64,000 nt of DNA from Ceratotherium simum simum (GCF_000283155.1 NW_004454217.1:2863604-2927603); one strand, 5' to 3'. Positions 23,570 to 35,398 are shown, counted from the stretch's first letter. Numbers and translations: made by a program. The notes: generated from the sequence alone by a model not told the origin.

Positions 23570-24930
23570 AATGTACAGAAGTTCTAAATCGATATTTCTT
23601 AAAAATGAGATTTACAAATGACCAAGAAGCATATGAAAACTCAATATTATCAGTCTTTAGGGAAATGCAAATCGAAACCACTTTAAGATACCACTTCACA
23701 CCAACTAGGATGACTATAATAATAATAATTTTAAAAAGACAGGCAATTACAGCTGTTGGTGAAAAGGTGGAAAAATTATCTCCTATACACTGAATGTAAA
23801 ATGGTGTAGCTGCTTAAGAAAACAGTTTGGCTGTTCCTCAAAAAGTAAAACCAAGAGCTATATGACTCAGCATCCACTCTTAGGTTTATGACTTAGACAG
23901 CCTTCAAGTTCCCCTCCGCTTGACTAAATTTTACACAGGTTTCTCCCTGACTGTAGGCCACTGACCTCCCTTTTCTTAGAGCATTTACTTTAGAATTGCA
24001 AAATTTTTCTCTGTTCCTTTGAGACGTAAATCTTCAGCCAGTCTCTTGCCAGTTTTCAAATCCAGGAAAGTCTTTCTCAAGGATCTGGGAGCCATCCCTT
24101 TGAAATGTAACCATCCAAGGAGATAGTGCCCCTTCTCAGTCCCTGTGGGAGAGTAGGAGCCTTCCTTTCATAAGAGACAATTAACAACCACAGATGGCCT
24201 CATCACATTGACCAACCTCCACCACAATGCCCTCCAGTACTTTTCCATTAGCTCACTCCCACATTTAAAAATCCTCTTGTCTTTTGTTTCAGCAGAACCG
24301 AGTTGAAGCTCTCTCCCTTTTGCAAAAGTTTTGAATAGTCTTCCTTGCCTGCTTAACTCCATCAGGTGCAATTTTTCTTTAACGTATGTACCCAAAAGAA
24401 ACAGAAAGATACAGCTACACAAAAAATTATACATGAATGTTCATAGCAGTTTTATTTTATAATAGCCAAAAGTTTGCTGAAACAGTCAAAATATCCATCA
24501 ACTGATGAATCGATAAATATAATGTGATACACCCATATGATGGAATTTTATTTGACAATTAAAAAAAACTAATACGTGCAACAACATGACTGATCCTGAA
24601 AATACAGTAAGTAAAAGAATCTAGTTACAAAAGATCACATATTGTATGATTCCTTTTACATGAGATGTCCAAAATAGGCGAAATGTCCAGAATAGAGAAA
24701 AAAAGTAGATTGTTGGTTACTTAAAGTTAGGGAGCTGAGAGGTAATGGGGAAGTGACAGCTAATGGGCACGTTTTCTTTTAAGGAGGAGAAAATATTTCA
24801 AAATTAGAGTATGGCAATGGTTGCACAACACCATTGTGCTTTTAGTAAACATACTAAAAAAACATTGAATTGTGCGCTTGAAATGGGTGAATTATATGCT
24901 CTGTGAATTATATCTTAAAGCTGTTTCTTT
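23570..24930 (+). mobile_element. L1 3' end, interrupted by an LTR-like insertion
   Basis: The left part (23570-23888) reads as ORF2 C-terminus ('gggaaatgcaaatcgaaaccac', 'tagctgcttaagaaaacagtttgg', 'atccactcttagg'). The text resumes at 24384 with the expected continuation 'gtatgtacccaaaagaaacag', then 'tgttcatagcagttttattttataatagcc', 'atatccatcaactgatgaat' and the 3'UTR to about 24930. The 495 bp between is foreign (next entry). Confidence 0.8.
23889..24383 (+). mobile_element. LTR-like insertion inside L1
   Basis: About 495 bp beginning TGACTTAG, placed exactly where the host L1 reading breaks. The text near the right end ('cacatttaaaaatcctcttgtctt...gcagaaccgagttgaagc...cccttttgcaaaag...catcaggtgcaatttttcttta') is LTR-like, as I remember common mammalian LTRs, with a promoter-side 'ctgactgtaggccactgacctcc' block. 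Flanks GTTTA and GTATG are compatible with a decayed 5 bp duplication. No internal viral sequence remains. Subfamily not assigned. Confidence 0.6.
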
Positions 24931-24934
24931 TTTA

Positions 24935-27900
24935 AAAAATTCTTTCCAATGTTGACATTCTCTGTGCCTTACACTGTTTTATTTTTCTTTATTATCTAAT
25001 ATATCACATATGTATTTCCTCATTTGTTTGTTGTCTGCCTCCCCACCAGATTCAAAAGTCTATATAAGCAGAGTTTTTGTTTGCTTGTTTTAGTTAGCAT
25101 TTCCTAGTCTTAAGAATTGCTGGCACACAATAGAGTAGATATATTATCCTGGGAAAAGCAGAGGCAGAACAAAGTTTTATGAGTGCTGGTTTATTTGGGG
25201 AAATATTCCTGTGGCGCAGGAGTAGAGAACTGAGAGAAGGAAACAGTGAAAGAGGAAAGCCAATAGAAGGATGTGTTCTAGAGTTGTTCTCTGCTGTGAG
25301 AAATGGCACTCAGTACAATTGGGACCTCTGGGGAGATTTATATATGAGGTCCATAAGTATTGCCCACAAAAAGAACAAAAACGCTCTTACCTCCCATTGT
25401 GTAAGAGTTGTCTGATTAAGATGTTCACTGCCTTGAGATTTTAGCAAAGCGTACATAAGTGCAAAGTGGGTTCGTGCACGTTTCCCTGTCATAGAGTTAT
25501 AAAAACCCAGGGCAAGAAAGCAAGAAAGAGAGATTTGAGTAAGGCAAAGTACAAATTAGTTTACATCTGCATGAATCTGCTTGCCTCAGGAATGGCTGGA
25601 GTAAAGGTTAGGTAGAGAGGACGTGGGGTAGGGCAAAGTGAGTGTCCAACATACCAATCAAACTTGATGGATACCCTGGTTCTCCTGACCCCATTGAAAA
25701 GAACATGGTCAATAAGATTAGAAGAACCTAAAATACCCACAGGGGTACTGGATCACTCCCTCTAGTATTTCCCCTCATTTCTCCTTTCCAAAGAACTGAT
25801 GTTCCCTGCTCTTACTTCCCCTGGCTCTACAACTTCCAGGTGTTTCCACACCTCAGCTTCTGATTCTTTCCTAAAGCCTCCTTTGACCGACAATTTGTAC
25901 AAACTAATTTCCGTCAAATTTCTGAACACCCTCTAAAAAGACACCCACAAAAGTCATAGGGTAAAGACAATCCAACGTACAATTATAGACCCTGAGAGGT
26001 TTCGCTCATTTTGATAATGTTAGATATAAGTCAAACAAAATTAGACAATTTTTGGTGAACAGGAGCATATTTTCTATATGTATCGAGACACTTAGACTGT
26101 AGTCAAAAATCTGTTGAACGCATATCGAATGTCGAGAATGTAAGTGAAATCTTCCATCCTACCTTAATAATCCATGGCTAACATAAAATGATAAGCTACT
26201 TCCTATTTCTTAGTTCAGAAGTCTGCACATTTGTAGGAGCCTAAGTGGGAATGGTACCCCACTAGCCTCTTTGTCTCTTGCCAAGGGTGTTCTGGGATCG
26301 TGGGCTTACGTCATCCACATGGAGTAAGGATTTGGTCTGTTCAGAAGAGTTATGAGTGCCTCTGCCCTTGGGAAACCTAGAAGCTACATCAGTAACATCT
26401 CCATCAATAAACTTCCATTCTAATTACCTTGTCATCTGGACCTAATATCTGAATTCCCAATCATTTTTACTCTACCACGCAGCCTAAACATTTGCCAGTG
26501 TTTGCACTACAGACACTATAGAGTCTTTCCAGAAGATTTTTCAAATAGCAAGACTGATTACAGTCTTCTACAGTTCCCTCTTTTGCAGGTCTGGGAGTGG
26601 TTAACCCTGGCTCCTGAACACTACCCTTTGATTACACAGACTGATGTGATGGTCTCCTTAAGCTGATAAAAACATCCACTAGTTAACACTTTAATACACT
26701 TTCTCTATTCCCACACATATGTCCACACACACAATATTATTATGATAACAAACAGGTGTGTGCTTCCTCTTCTTCCAAGTGATGAATACCAGGGCCACAC
26801 ATCTCAGTTTCTCTGTGTTTTGTTGAAAATTAATTACTTCCTTATAGATATAAGACACTAGCAAATGTATTCTGCTAAGTTTTGAAAGTTTTCTAGATTA
26901 TAGGTTTACGTTTTTCCCTAAAAAAGACATAGATCCCTCCATTATTATCTATGATACGACAAGAGTCCATGCAGAACATTTGCCACACCACCATTACTTT
27001 GATGCATTTTCTAAGGCAGTTGCCAAATAGTTGAAATATATTTAAAAATATAGTAGTTATATCATAAATCATGTTTGACTTTATTTACCTGCTACCTTGG
27101 AATTTATATAAGAAAATACATTTTAATCCCAACAACTTTTTTTCCAGAGACTAATACAAGTTTTCATATACTTCATATCAAATCCTCATAATCAATAAAT
27201 CAAATTATGAGTACACTATAAGTTCCACTCTTATCCAAAATCCATTTTGTAATGTCTGATATGAGAAACAGAGATATTGGCTGTGATGCTTCAAATTCAG
27301 ATATTCTCATCCACTAAGGCAAGAGCTAATAAAGCATATAGACAAGGAGTGTGTTTGACCCTTAAGGAAGGAAGGCACTGTGATGTGTCCCAGGCTTAGG
27401 AAACTAATCGGTTTCTTTCTGACAGTTCCAGGTAAATGGCAAGCAACTATCATCTCCCAGCTTGGTCAATAACATATTAGTAAGACGTGTTCCCACCCAC
27501 TTTCTCTTGTTACAGAAATAAAATCATTTCACTTATTATCAGTCTTCACTTTTTTCTTTTTATCTGTTTGCTAGCTGTGGAGTTACATCATTATCCTTTC
27601 ATTCATACTATGGTTTTTATATAATTTGGTACCAGGCATAATGATTCCTTACCCCTCTATAGTTCTGGAATGAGGGGTATGCTTCAATCTCTTAGAATTG
27701 TAAGATTACATATGTCAAACATCAGGACTGATTAATTACGATGACATGGAGCCAAGCATCCACATTACAAATTCTCTATCCAGCGTCTGGGATCACTAAG
27801 GAAGTCATTACCTTCCTATTACAGATATAGTTACAAACAGTCCCGCAAGGAAGGCTGGTGCCTCAAGTAACCACTGCTTTTGAATCACAGTGAGTGCTCC

Positions 27901-28225
27901 AAGGTGATTGGCTAAATACGTTCCAATTAGAGTCAACATGTTTCTGACTCATCCTCATTTATGCTATGCATGTGGCAGGCATTTTTGTATCTCCCTACAT
28001 GCTTTCGTGCTCACAGGTTTTATGCAGGGCTAGTTCCAAAGAAACAACCATTGGTGTCCGTGTTCCTGAAGCACCAAGTGTTGTCTATTCAGAGCGCATT
28101 GCTTGCAGAGTCCCAGAAATAGTCACTGCAGATCTCCTTCCTGCCCTGGCAGCCAATTTCCAAAACAATAAAGTAGACATAATGCTATTTTTTAGAGACT
28201 TTGAAAGAAAAACAATCTCAAAAAC
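24935..28225. other. Unassigned ~3.3 kb
   Basis: No repeat named with confidence. 25160-25500 (with opposed frames 25179-25415 and 25310-25492) looks repeat-like in texture, possibly an LTR, but I cannot place it. 26690-27540 is AT-rich. The 90-codon frame at 27966-28238 has no recognised domain. A minus-strand stretch near 27920-27850 reads as a hydrophobic peptide with no stop for ~40 codons. Confidence 0.4.
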
Positions 28226-28744
28226 TCAGCCATTATAGCTAGTGTTTTTGAGGGAAAAGAAAGAAACTGCAATTAGTTCTGAAACCTCTCTCCCAATTCT
28301 CCCCAGGCAAACTCTAAGGCTTGCATCAGTGATGATTGTTGTGAAACACTCACTGGCTGAAATTGTCATGGGATGCTTGTGTGAATGATACACGATAAGC
28401 AGGACCAGAATTAGCAGTATCTTTCTAGGCTTAGCATGCACAAGGCAGACGGCCCTTCTGGTCTCCTCAGTGTTTCTTCAATGTCCAACAGGCTAAGTGT
28501 TCTATATAACTTGCTGATTATTAACCTTTGAAGGAAACAATACTAAACCTTCCCTTTCACTGGTACTCATTAAGTGTCCGCACAGGTGCATCCAGCGATA
28601 AAGTGGACATATGTCCCGTACGTCTTTCTCATCATTCACTAAGGTGTGTCTTGGGTCATTGAATTTATGTGACCACTGCACACTAGATTCCACAGGAAAG
28701 AATGGCTCTAAGTCTCCTCTTTCTACGGCTTTTATCCATTTCAC
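28226..28744 (-). pseudogene. Two adjoining minus-strand coding-like remnants, origin unknown
   Basis: Minus-strand open stretches of 80 codons (28744-28502) and 71 codons (28441-28226) lie 60 bp apart. The second begins MHAKPRKILLILVLLIV, a basic N-terminus followed by a hydrophobic segment that resembles a signal peptide. The first is polar with an aromatic-rich core (WIKAVERGDLEPFFPVE). The pattern would fit the leader region of a decayed retroviral envelope gene, but I recognise no specific family and no flanking LTR of matching orientation. Chance is a real alternative. Confidence 0.25.
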
Positions 28745-29032
28745 ATGAAAGCAGGTGTGCTCATTATTAACATCTTAACCAAAAAATCAACGCATTATCT
28801 ACCAGTTTACCCAGACTCAATCTTAAGGTCCCAAATAAGAATTGTGAACTATATATCAAGTTCTAAGAACTTCCCTAACCTACTCTTGCGAGTAATAGAA
28901 GGATTCTCCAGTCTGGGAGCTTCCCTAGCAGCAGTACTAGACAAAGCCTTCCTTCAGATCCTAGGAGAGAGGAGGAGCTTGTGATTCCTGTCCATATTTC
29001 AAAGTGACTAGAGAACATGCATGGGGCTGGGA

Positions 29033-29566
29033 TGAACCTTCCAAGTCACCACCTATTGAAAGTTTAGCTAAACTACTACATAACATTGCTGCCTAGAAAT
29101 CCATTTTGTGTGGTCAAGTGGCCTATGGGGACCTTGAACTGACACTGACTCCACCTGTGAGTACATTTCCTAGATAACAGCCCACAGAGTCCAAGGAACT
29201 GTGAGTTCTTGGACTCCCCCAATCACCCTTGTGATAAGCACATTCTCCCCCTCTCCCAGGGCCTTCCCCTTGTGCACCTCTCAGATAAGACCCCCTCAAC
29301 GCTTACGGAAACCTGGCTCTTTTTGATTTGAATTGACACATCGGGCCTTGGCCCCAGGAGCCTCAAAGCACTCCATCCATGGGAACCCTAACAAAGGCAT
29401 GTGCTCCAGAACCTATCACGGTTCTCTCTGCCTGCATCCTGCCTTGACCTCCCTGTGTGAGCCCTGGAGGCTTGCCGTGTACTCGTGAGTAATAAACTTC
29501 TCTATCGCAATTCCCTTGTGGTTTTTTGTTTTTTTGTTGAAAAGTGGCTCACCATCTGACACCCCA
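29033..29566 (+). mobile_element. Probable solo LTR
   Basis: A 534 bp GC-richer block starting TGAACCTT and ending ACCCCA, bracketed by GGGA (29029-29032 and 29567-29570). An AATAAA at 29491-29496 is followed by 'cttctctatcgcaattccc' and a T/G-rich stretch, the arrangement of R-U5 in class I retroviral LTRs. I see no clear TATA box, and no retroviral genes adjoin it. The 4 bp duplication is short, so boundaries are less certain than for the LTR at 12402. Confidence 0.55.
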
Positions 29567-29570
29567 GGGA

Positions 29571-30103
29571 TCTACTTAACAAATGTTACTTTAACGAAGT
29601 TACACCACCAGCTGCAAGGACTTGTGCTAAATATGTAGGGTGCTTGGGGTCTGGATAAACATTGTGTTTAACTTGAGGAACTGAAGGGGGTATAATCAAG
29701 GAGATGAATTCAAATATTGGTCAAGGAAGGGAACCTGATATGAGAAATAAGGAACCACATACAAGGGATGGGTCTCACAGGTCAAATGAAATTTTAAAAA
29801 GCGTATACAGGTATAAACAAGCAAAAGGGATATGAAGTCTGGAGGCACAAAAGGAGTTAATACAGAAAGGGTCAGGATGTAGGCCTCTGGACCTTGAACA
29901 TGGTAGAGGACTGGTAGCTGCTTGTGATGCTGACTGTCTGGAATGGGGGACCGACCTGCTGATTTAAAGGAGCTATGCACCGTCTATACATTCACTGTTC
30001 AGTTCCTGAGTTTTATTACTTTCTTATCTACCTGGTGATTATCCATTGTCACTGATTGAAGAACTTCTCTCTTTATTTCCTAGGAAGGGTAGTTGTTTTA
30101 ACA
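29571..30103. other. Unassigned sequence
   Basis: No recognisable feature. The 94-codon minus-strand frame at 29696-29980 shows no domain. Confidence 0.45.
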
Positions 30104-30300
30104 CAGTGTTCTCAATGGGGAAATTTGGTAATGTCCTGAAACATTTTTGGTTGTCGCAACTGGACTGGAGTGTGCTACTGGAATTTAGTGGTTAGAGGCC
30201 AGGAATGCTGCTAAACAGCCTACAATGCACAGGAAAGCCCCCTACAACAAAGAATTACCCACCCCGACATGTCAATAGAGCCAAGGTGGAGAAACACCGT
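30104..30300 (+). mobile_element. MER20 (hAT-Charlie non-autonomous DNA transposon)
   Basis: Nearly full length: 'cagtgttctcaatgggg', 'acatttttggttgtcgcaactgg', 'agtgtgctactggaatttagtgg', 'aggccaggaatgctgctaaac', 'cctacaatgcacagg' and the 3' inverted terminus 'ccaaggtggagaaacacc' in order. Flanks TTTTAACA and TTCTAATG share six of eight bases, in keeping with a decayed 8 bp hAT duplication. Confidence 0.9.
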
Positions 30301-30384
30301 TCTAATGACAATAAATATGCAGATTTGTCCCTCTATGATCTCTGTATTTGAGAACTGATATAATAAATGGGATAATAATAGTTC

Positions 30385-30545
30385 TCATATTTGATTAAAC
30401 ATCAAAATTAAATATGGAGGTTTTGAGAACCATGGATCCTAGGACCCTTTCTCAGACCTGCTAAACCAGAATTTTAGTGAATATACTTTTATATTTTAAA
30501 GGACTAACTAGTTGCTTCTGTTAGGTACCCATGCTTGAGAATAGC
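30385..30545 (+). mobile_element. MER5-like DNA transposon fragment
   Basis: 'ggatcctaggaccctttctcagacctgctaaaccagaatttt' and 'gtacccatgcttgagaatagct' follow the MER5 order (ccc...cagacctactgaatcagaatctc ... gagaaccactg). The left end is poorly preserved. Confidence 0.6.
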
Positions 30546-30549
30546 TAAG

Positions 30550-31347
30550 GTATTGTTTTCTATTCTTGGCTTACTAGACAAAACGGATTTTGTTTTCTTA
30601 TTCTGTTTATTCTCATGGAGACTTCTTATTGATCTGCTTGTTAAATTATGCCTCCAAGCATGCACGGCAAAATAAAATAGAAAAATGTATTCCCCATCAA
30701 AATTTGATATCTCTACACATGAATTGAGGGATCAAGATAATGATTCCAATCATTAAATTAATAGATATCATAGGAATTGTTGGCACAGTTATATGTTGCT
30801 ACCAGGGTTCAAACAGTTTCTATTTCCAAGGGGCTTACACTCATTGTCACAGTGATGACAACTAAGAAAACATTTCTCAACTTCTATTAATATTAAGCCT
30901 CATTCTTATTGCCTCTGCTATGTATTTTATTAAAATAGTACTCTAACTCAAGTACCTGAGTAAAAGTAACATAAATATTTCCCTGTGAAAATTTTTTTAA
31001 TGAAATAAATTGCACTGTTTTTCTGATAGAAAATTATATACACACTTTTTTTGAAAACTATGTTAGATAATACATGAGAATATAAAGACAAAAGTGAATA
31101 GTCACTAATTCGTTTTACTCTAAGAATTGCAACCATTTTTAAAATATCTTTCAATATTTCTTATATGTATACAAAAATATAGTAACAGCATTTCCTTAAT
31201 TTAAAAAAGAATTGTAACACTTTTCTGTGTGGTCATTATAGAGTAGCAGGTATTAAACTAATTCTACTGCCAAAAATTATTATGAAAGTTGAATAATTCA
31301 ATAACTGTTAATGTAACTAAATCTGTATTCCAAAGATTTCCAAAAAA
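30550..31347. other. Unassigned AT-rich sequence
   Basis: No recognisable feature. Confidence 0.45.
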
Positions 31348-31390
31348 GAGAGGAAGGCAGGCAGGCAGGAAGGAAGGAAGGAAGGAAGAA
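31348..31390. repeat. (GGAA)n / (GGCA)n microsatellite
   Basis: Three GGCA units followed by about five GGAA units, directly preceding recognisable L1 sequence. Confidence 0.9.
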
Positions 31391-33985
31391 AAAATTTCCT
31401 ACACCCAGATGGCTTCATTGATGATTTCCTCCAAATATTAAAGGGAGAAATAATATCAATATTCCACACATTTATCAAAAAAATAAAAAAGTGAGACCAC
31501 TTTTCAACTCATTTTGTGGGACCAGCACAACTCTGACATCAAAAGTCACAAGAAAACCACAAGAAAGCAATATTATAGGTCAATACCTCTCATGAACCTA
31601 CAAATATAGTGATGTATCAATACGAGAAAACCGTTACCAGGTGACCTTTATTCGAAAAATGAAAAGTTGGTTTAACATTTGTGGATCAGCAAGGATAAAA
31701 ATCATGGTTATTTTAATAGAGGAATAAAATTCTTTGATAAATTTCAACATTAATTTATTTAAAAAAACAAAAAAACCTTTCAGCTAAGAATAGAAAGGAT
31801 TCTCCACAATCTGAGTTATTTACAAAAAGACTACAGTTAAGTCATACTTACTGGGGAATTATTGAGTGTTTTTCTCCTGCTTTGGGCAAAAAGCAAAGAT
31901 GTCCACTATCACCATTCTACTCAACATTTTACTAGAGATATTAGCCAGGGCAATAAAGAAAGAAAAAGAACTAAGAGTTATAAAGAGTAAAAAGGAAGAA
32001 GTGACACCTCCGTTATTTTCAGAGTGTCTCTATTACTTATTTAAAAGTTCCAGAAAGATTAATAAACATTTACAATTAATAAGTGAATTTGGTAAAGTTA
32101 ATGTACACAAAATTGAAAAACCAAAAAGCTGTATCTCCATATACTAGCAAACCAACAAGTTGCAAATTATATAGAAAGATACCATTTAAAATTTCATTAA
32201 GTAGCATAAAATACCTAGGACTCATCTAAGTAAAATTGAGCAGGATATGTACACTGAAAACCCTAAGATATTGCTAAGAAAAATTAAAGACTCAAACAAA
32301 TGCTCGTGAATGAGAAGACTCAGTATTAACATTTCTATTTTCCCTGAATTGATCTAATTGACCTACAAATTCAATGCAATACCAAAGTTCAATGTTCAAG
32401 TAAAAGTTTGGAAATGCAAGGAATATAGACTAGCCAAAGCAGTCTTAAAGAAGAAAATGAAAATTGGAAGACTTACACAAACAAAGTAAACACAAACTAT
32501 GAAACTACAATAATTAACATAATGTGCTATAGGTACATGTGTATACAGAAAGACTACTAGAAAATATTGGAAATCCCAGAAATGGACCCACAGATATATA
32601 GTCACCTAATTCACACACAGACTTCTCTATAATTTAGAGCAAGCTAGGGGTTAGTCTTTTCAATAAATGGTGCTGGAACCATTGAATATCAACATAGAAC
32701 AAAAAATAAACTTTTACTACTACCTCTCACTATTCAAAAAAATTTATTCAAGAAGGTTTATGATCCTTCTTGGTAAAGGTAAAATAATAAAGATTCAAGA
32801 GAAAATGTGATTATAATATCTTCAAGAACCTAAGAAAGACTTTTTTTTAAAAATTTTTTGTTTATTGCAGTAACATTGGCATAGAACATTATATAAATTT
32901 CAGGTGTACATCATTATACTTCTCTTTCTGCATAGATTACATCGTGTTCACCACCCAAATACTAACTACAACCCATCACCACACTCATGTGCCGAATTAT
33001 CCCTTTCGCCCTCCTCCCTCCCCCTTTTCCCTCTGGTAACCACCAATCCAATCTCGAAAGACAGACTTCTTAAGCAGCACATGAACTGCGTTAAACAAAG
33101 AAAAATTAATATTTTACAATGTCATCAAAAAGACATCTTTAATAGGGTGTAAATGCAAATCCCAGAGTGGAAAAAGGCAGTTTCAATTCACACATATGAC
33201 ATAGTACTCATATTCAGAATATGTAAAGAACTACAAGTTAATTTTTTTAAACAGGTAAAGTACATGATAAAACCTGGCCAAAAGCCTTGAAGAGCAACCT
33301 CAAGAGAATGTCCAAATAGCCAAAGAGAATATACATTTGGTCAGAATTATTAGTTGTCATGGAAATGGAAATTTAAACAACATTGAGACCGCTGAACACC
33401 CACAAGAATGACAAAAATAAAAAGACTGAAAACGCCTGTGTTAGTGAGGGGGTACAGCAATTCGACCTGGAATATGTTAACTATTGTAGTGTAAATTGGC
33501 AAAATAGTTTTAGAAACTCTGTCAGTATCCCCAAAACTATATACACATTTCCCTCATAATTCAGCAAATCCACTCTTAGTTATATAGCCAAGAGAAATAA
33601 GTGTATATGGCTAAAATAAGTCATTTTCAAGAATGTTCATAACAACTTTATTCATAGTGTCCAAAAACTGCAAATATCTGCCAACGGTGAATACATTGTG
33701 ATATATTAAATGTATATTAAATTGCAATAAAAAAACTACTGATACACACAGACATTATATTGCACAATCAATATTGATAGAAATCATAATAAATGATAAG
33801 TTTCTGGATGGTTTACTGTGATGTGGCACAAAGGAGCCCTCTTTGGGTGCTGGAAATATTCCATTCTCTTCTGACATGGTGGTTTCACCCTATAGATATT
33901 TGTAAAACTTATTGAGCTGTAAACATTATGTTAGTGTTCCTTACAGTTGTATGTTATACCTTAATAAAAAATTGAAAAATAATTT
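31391..33985 (+). mobile_element. Old L1 LINE: ORF2 reverse transcriptase to 3' end
   Basis: Begins in ORF2 ('ccagatggcttcattgatgatttcctcc', the GPDGF/TGEFY region) and passes through the reverse transcriptase ('tgtccactatcaccattctactcaacattttactagag'). It reaches the C-terminus and a 3'UTR ending about 33985 ('ttgtatgttataccttaataaaaaattg'). A 93-codon plus frame at 31866-32147 preserves the PLSPFYST-type RT stretch in part, but the FADD catalytic motif cannot be found and stops are frequent. It hosts a 215 bp antisense L1 insertion at 32841-33055. Confidence 0.8.
32841..33055 (-). mobile_element. 5'-truncated L1 3' end inserted in the older L1
   Basis: Starts with the poly-T complement of an A tail, followed by the antisense L1 3'UTR ('ttattgcagtaacattggcatagaac', 'gttcaccacccaaatac', 'ctctggtaaccaccaatcc'), the same text that begins the L1 at 43510. 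It is flanked by GAAAGAC at 32834-32840 and 33056-33062, a 7 bp target-site duplication. Only ~215 bp of 3'UTR was copied. The 82-codon plus frame 32904-33152 is antisense noise. Confidence 0.85.
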
Positions 33986-34119
33986 GTAGTATACATGTTA
34001 TTTTTAATTGATTCATAGGTATTGTTTATAAAATTATAAATATTAAGTGTTTTTATCTTGTGTTGTAGAGATTGTTTTCTCAGTTTGCCCTTTATTCTTC
34101 AATATCCTTTATAGTATTT

Positions 34120-34925
34120 TTTAACAGGTTTGTTGAGGTATAATTCATATAATATAAAACTCATCCACTTAAAGTATATATGTTAGTATAATTACAGGAT
34201 TGTAAATTCAATATTTTTTCATATAGTCACAGGGTTGTGCAACTATCAGCACAATCAAATTATGCAATATTTTCATCTCCCTAAAAGAGACCCCATACCA
34301 ATTAGCTATCACTTCTCCACTCCAACCCTAACCACCCAAACCTAAGCAACCACTACCAAACTTTTTGTCTCTGAAGATTTGCCTCTTTTGGACCTTTCAC
34401 GTAATAGAATTACACAACATGTCTTTTGTTACTGGCTTCCTTAATTTAGCATAATTTTTTCAGGGTCAGCCATGTTGTAGCATGTATCATCACTTCCTTT
34501 CTTTTTTATTGCTGAGTAATATTCCATTTTATGAATGTAACAGATTTTATTTATCCTTTCATAAGTTGGTGGACGTTTGTGTTTCTTCCACTTTTTGACT
34601 GTTATGAGAAATGCTGCTAGGAACAGGTGTTTTTTTTTGTGTGTGTACACGTTTGTGTGTGGACATATATTTTCATTTCTCTTGAGTGGGTGTATAGGAG
34701 TGGCATTTCTAGGTCGTATGGTAACTCTAGGTTTAACTTTGGGAGCAACTTCCAAAGTGTTTTCCGCAGTGGGCTGCACCATTTTACATCCCCACCAACT
34801 GCGTATAAGGGTTCCAGATTACCCACAGCCTCGTCAACATTTGTTATTGTCCATCCTTTCTATTATTGCCATTCTGGTGGGTATGAAGCAGTATTTCATT
34901 GTGGTTTTGTGTTTTTTAACTTATA
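34120..34925 (-). mobile_element. L1 ORF2 C-terminus and 3'UTR, minus strand
   Basis: The plus strand shows the antisense L1 order: 'tttgttgaggtataattcat', 'ctcatccacttaaagtata', 'ttgctgagtaatattccattttatg', 'gagtgggtgtataggagtggcatttctagg' and 'ccattctggtgggtatgaagcag'. The 113-codon minus frame at 34441-34782 includes HKMEYYSAIKK, a hallmark of the ORF2 C-terminal region. Plus-strand frames of 121 and 99 codons here are antisense shadows. Diverged and 5'-truncated. Confidence 0.85.
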
Positions 34926-35195
34926 GAAGTATACATTTGTAGCAACTTCATAAATATTTCTGAAAGTAAACTCCTTATTTCCCAAATCATTTTGCTTACA
35001 TTCTATATCAATGGTGTGCCCTTGCTCCAAAATTTTTAATTATAATGATATCTTCAATTAAATTTTATTTAATGCTCTTTGCCTTGCCTTTAACTCTAAG
35101 GTTAATATTGCAGGGCTGGTGCGTTTTTTGTGTGTGTATTTCATTCACTTGCTGTGTCTTTGTCTTCCTTTCACATTTCAAAACTATCTGATTTT
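34926..35195. other. Unassigned AT-rich sequence
   Basis: No recognisable feature. Confidence 0.4.
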
Positions 35196-35398
35196 GGGGC
35201 TGGCCTGGTGGTGTGGCCTGGTGGTGTAGTGGTTGGGTTCACGCACTTCACTTTGGCGGCCCAGGGTTGCCAGTTTGGGTCCTGGGTACGGACGTACACC
35301 ACTCATCAAGCCATGCTGTGGCGTCGTCCCAAGTACAAAATAGAGGAAGATTGGCATAGACATTAGCTCAGGGACAATCTTATTCACCAAAAAAAAAA
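35196..35398 (+). mobile_element. ERE-type tRNA-derived SINE
   Basis: Starts 'ggggctggcctggtgg', with A-box-like 'gtagtggttgggttcacg' and degraded B-box 'ccagtttgggtcctgg', then the ERE body ('accactcatcaagccatgctgtggcg', 'gaggaagattggcatagacattagctcaggg') and an A tail. The head contains a short duplication of 'ggcctggtggtgt'. Flanks 'aactatctgatttt' and 'aactgttgaattta' look like a diverged target-site duplication. Diagnostic of Perissodactyla. Confidence 0.85.

Noticed and set aside
34577..34942. 121- and 99-codon plus-strand frames
   Set aside because: They are antisense to a minus-strand L1 ORF2 C-terminus with the HKMEYYSAIKK motif.
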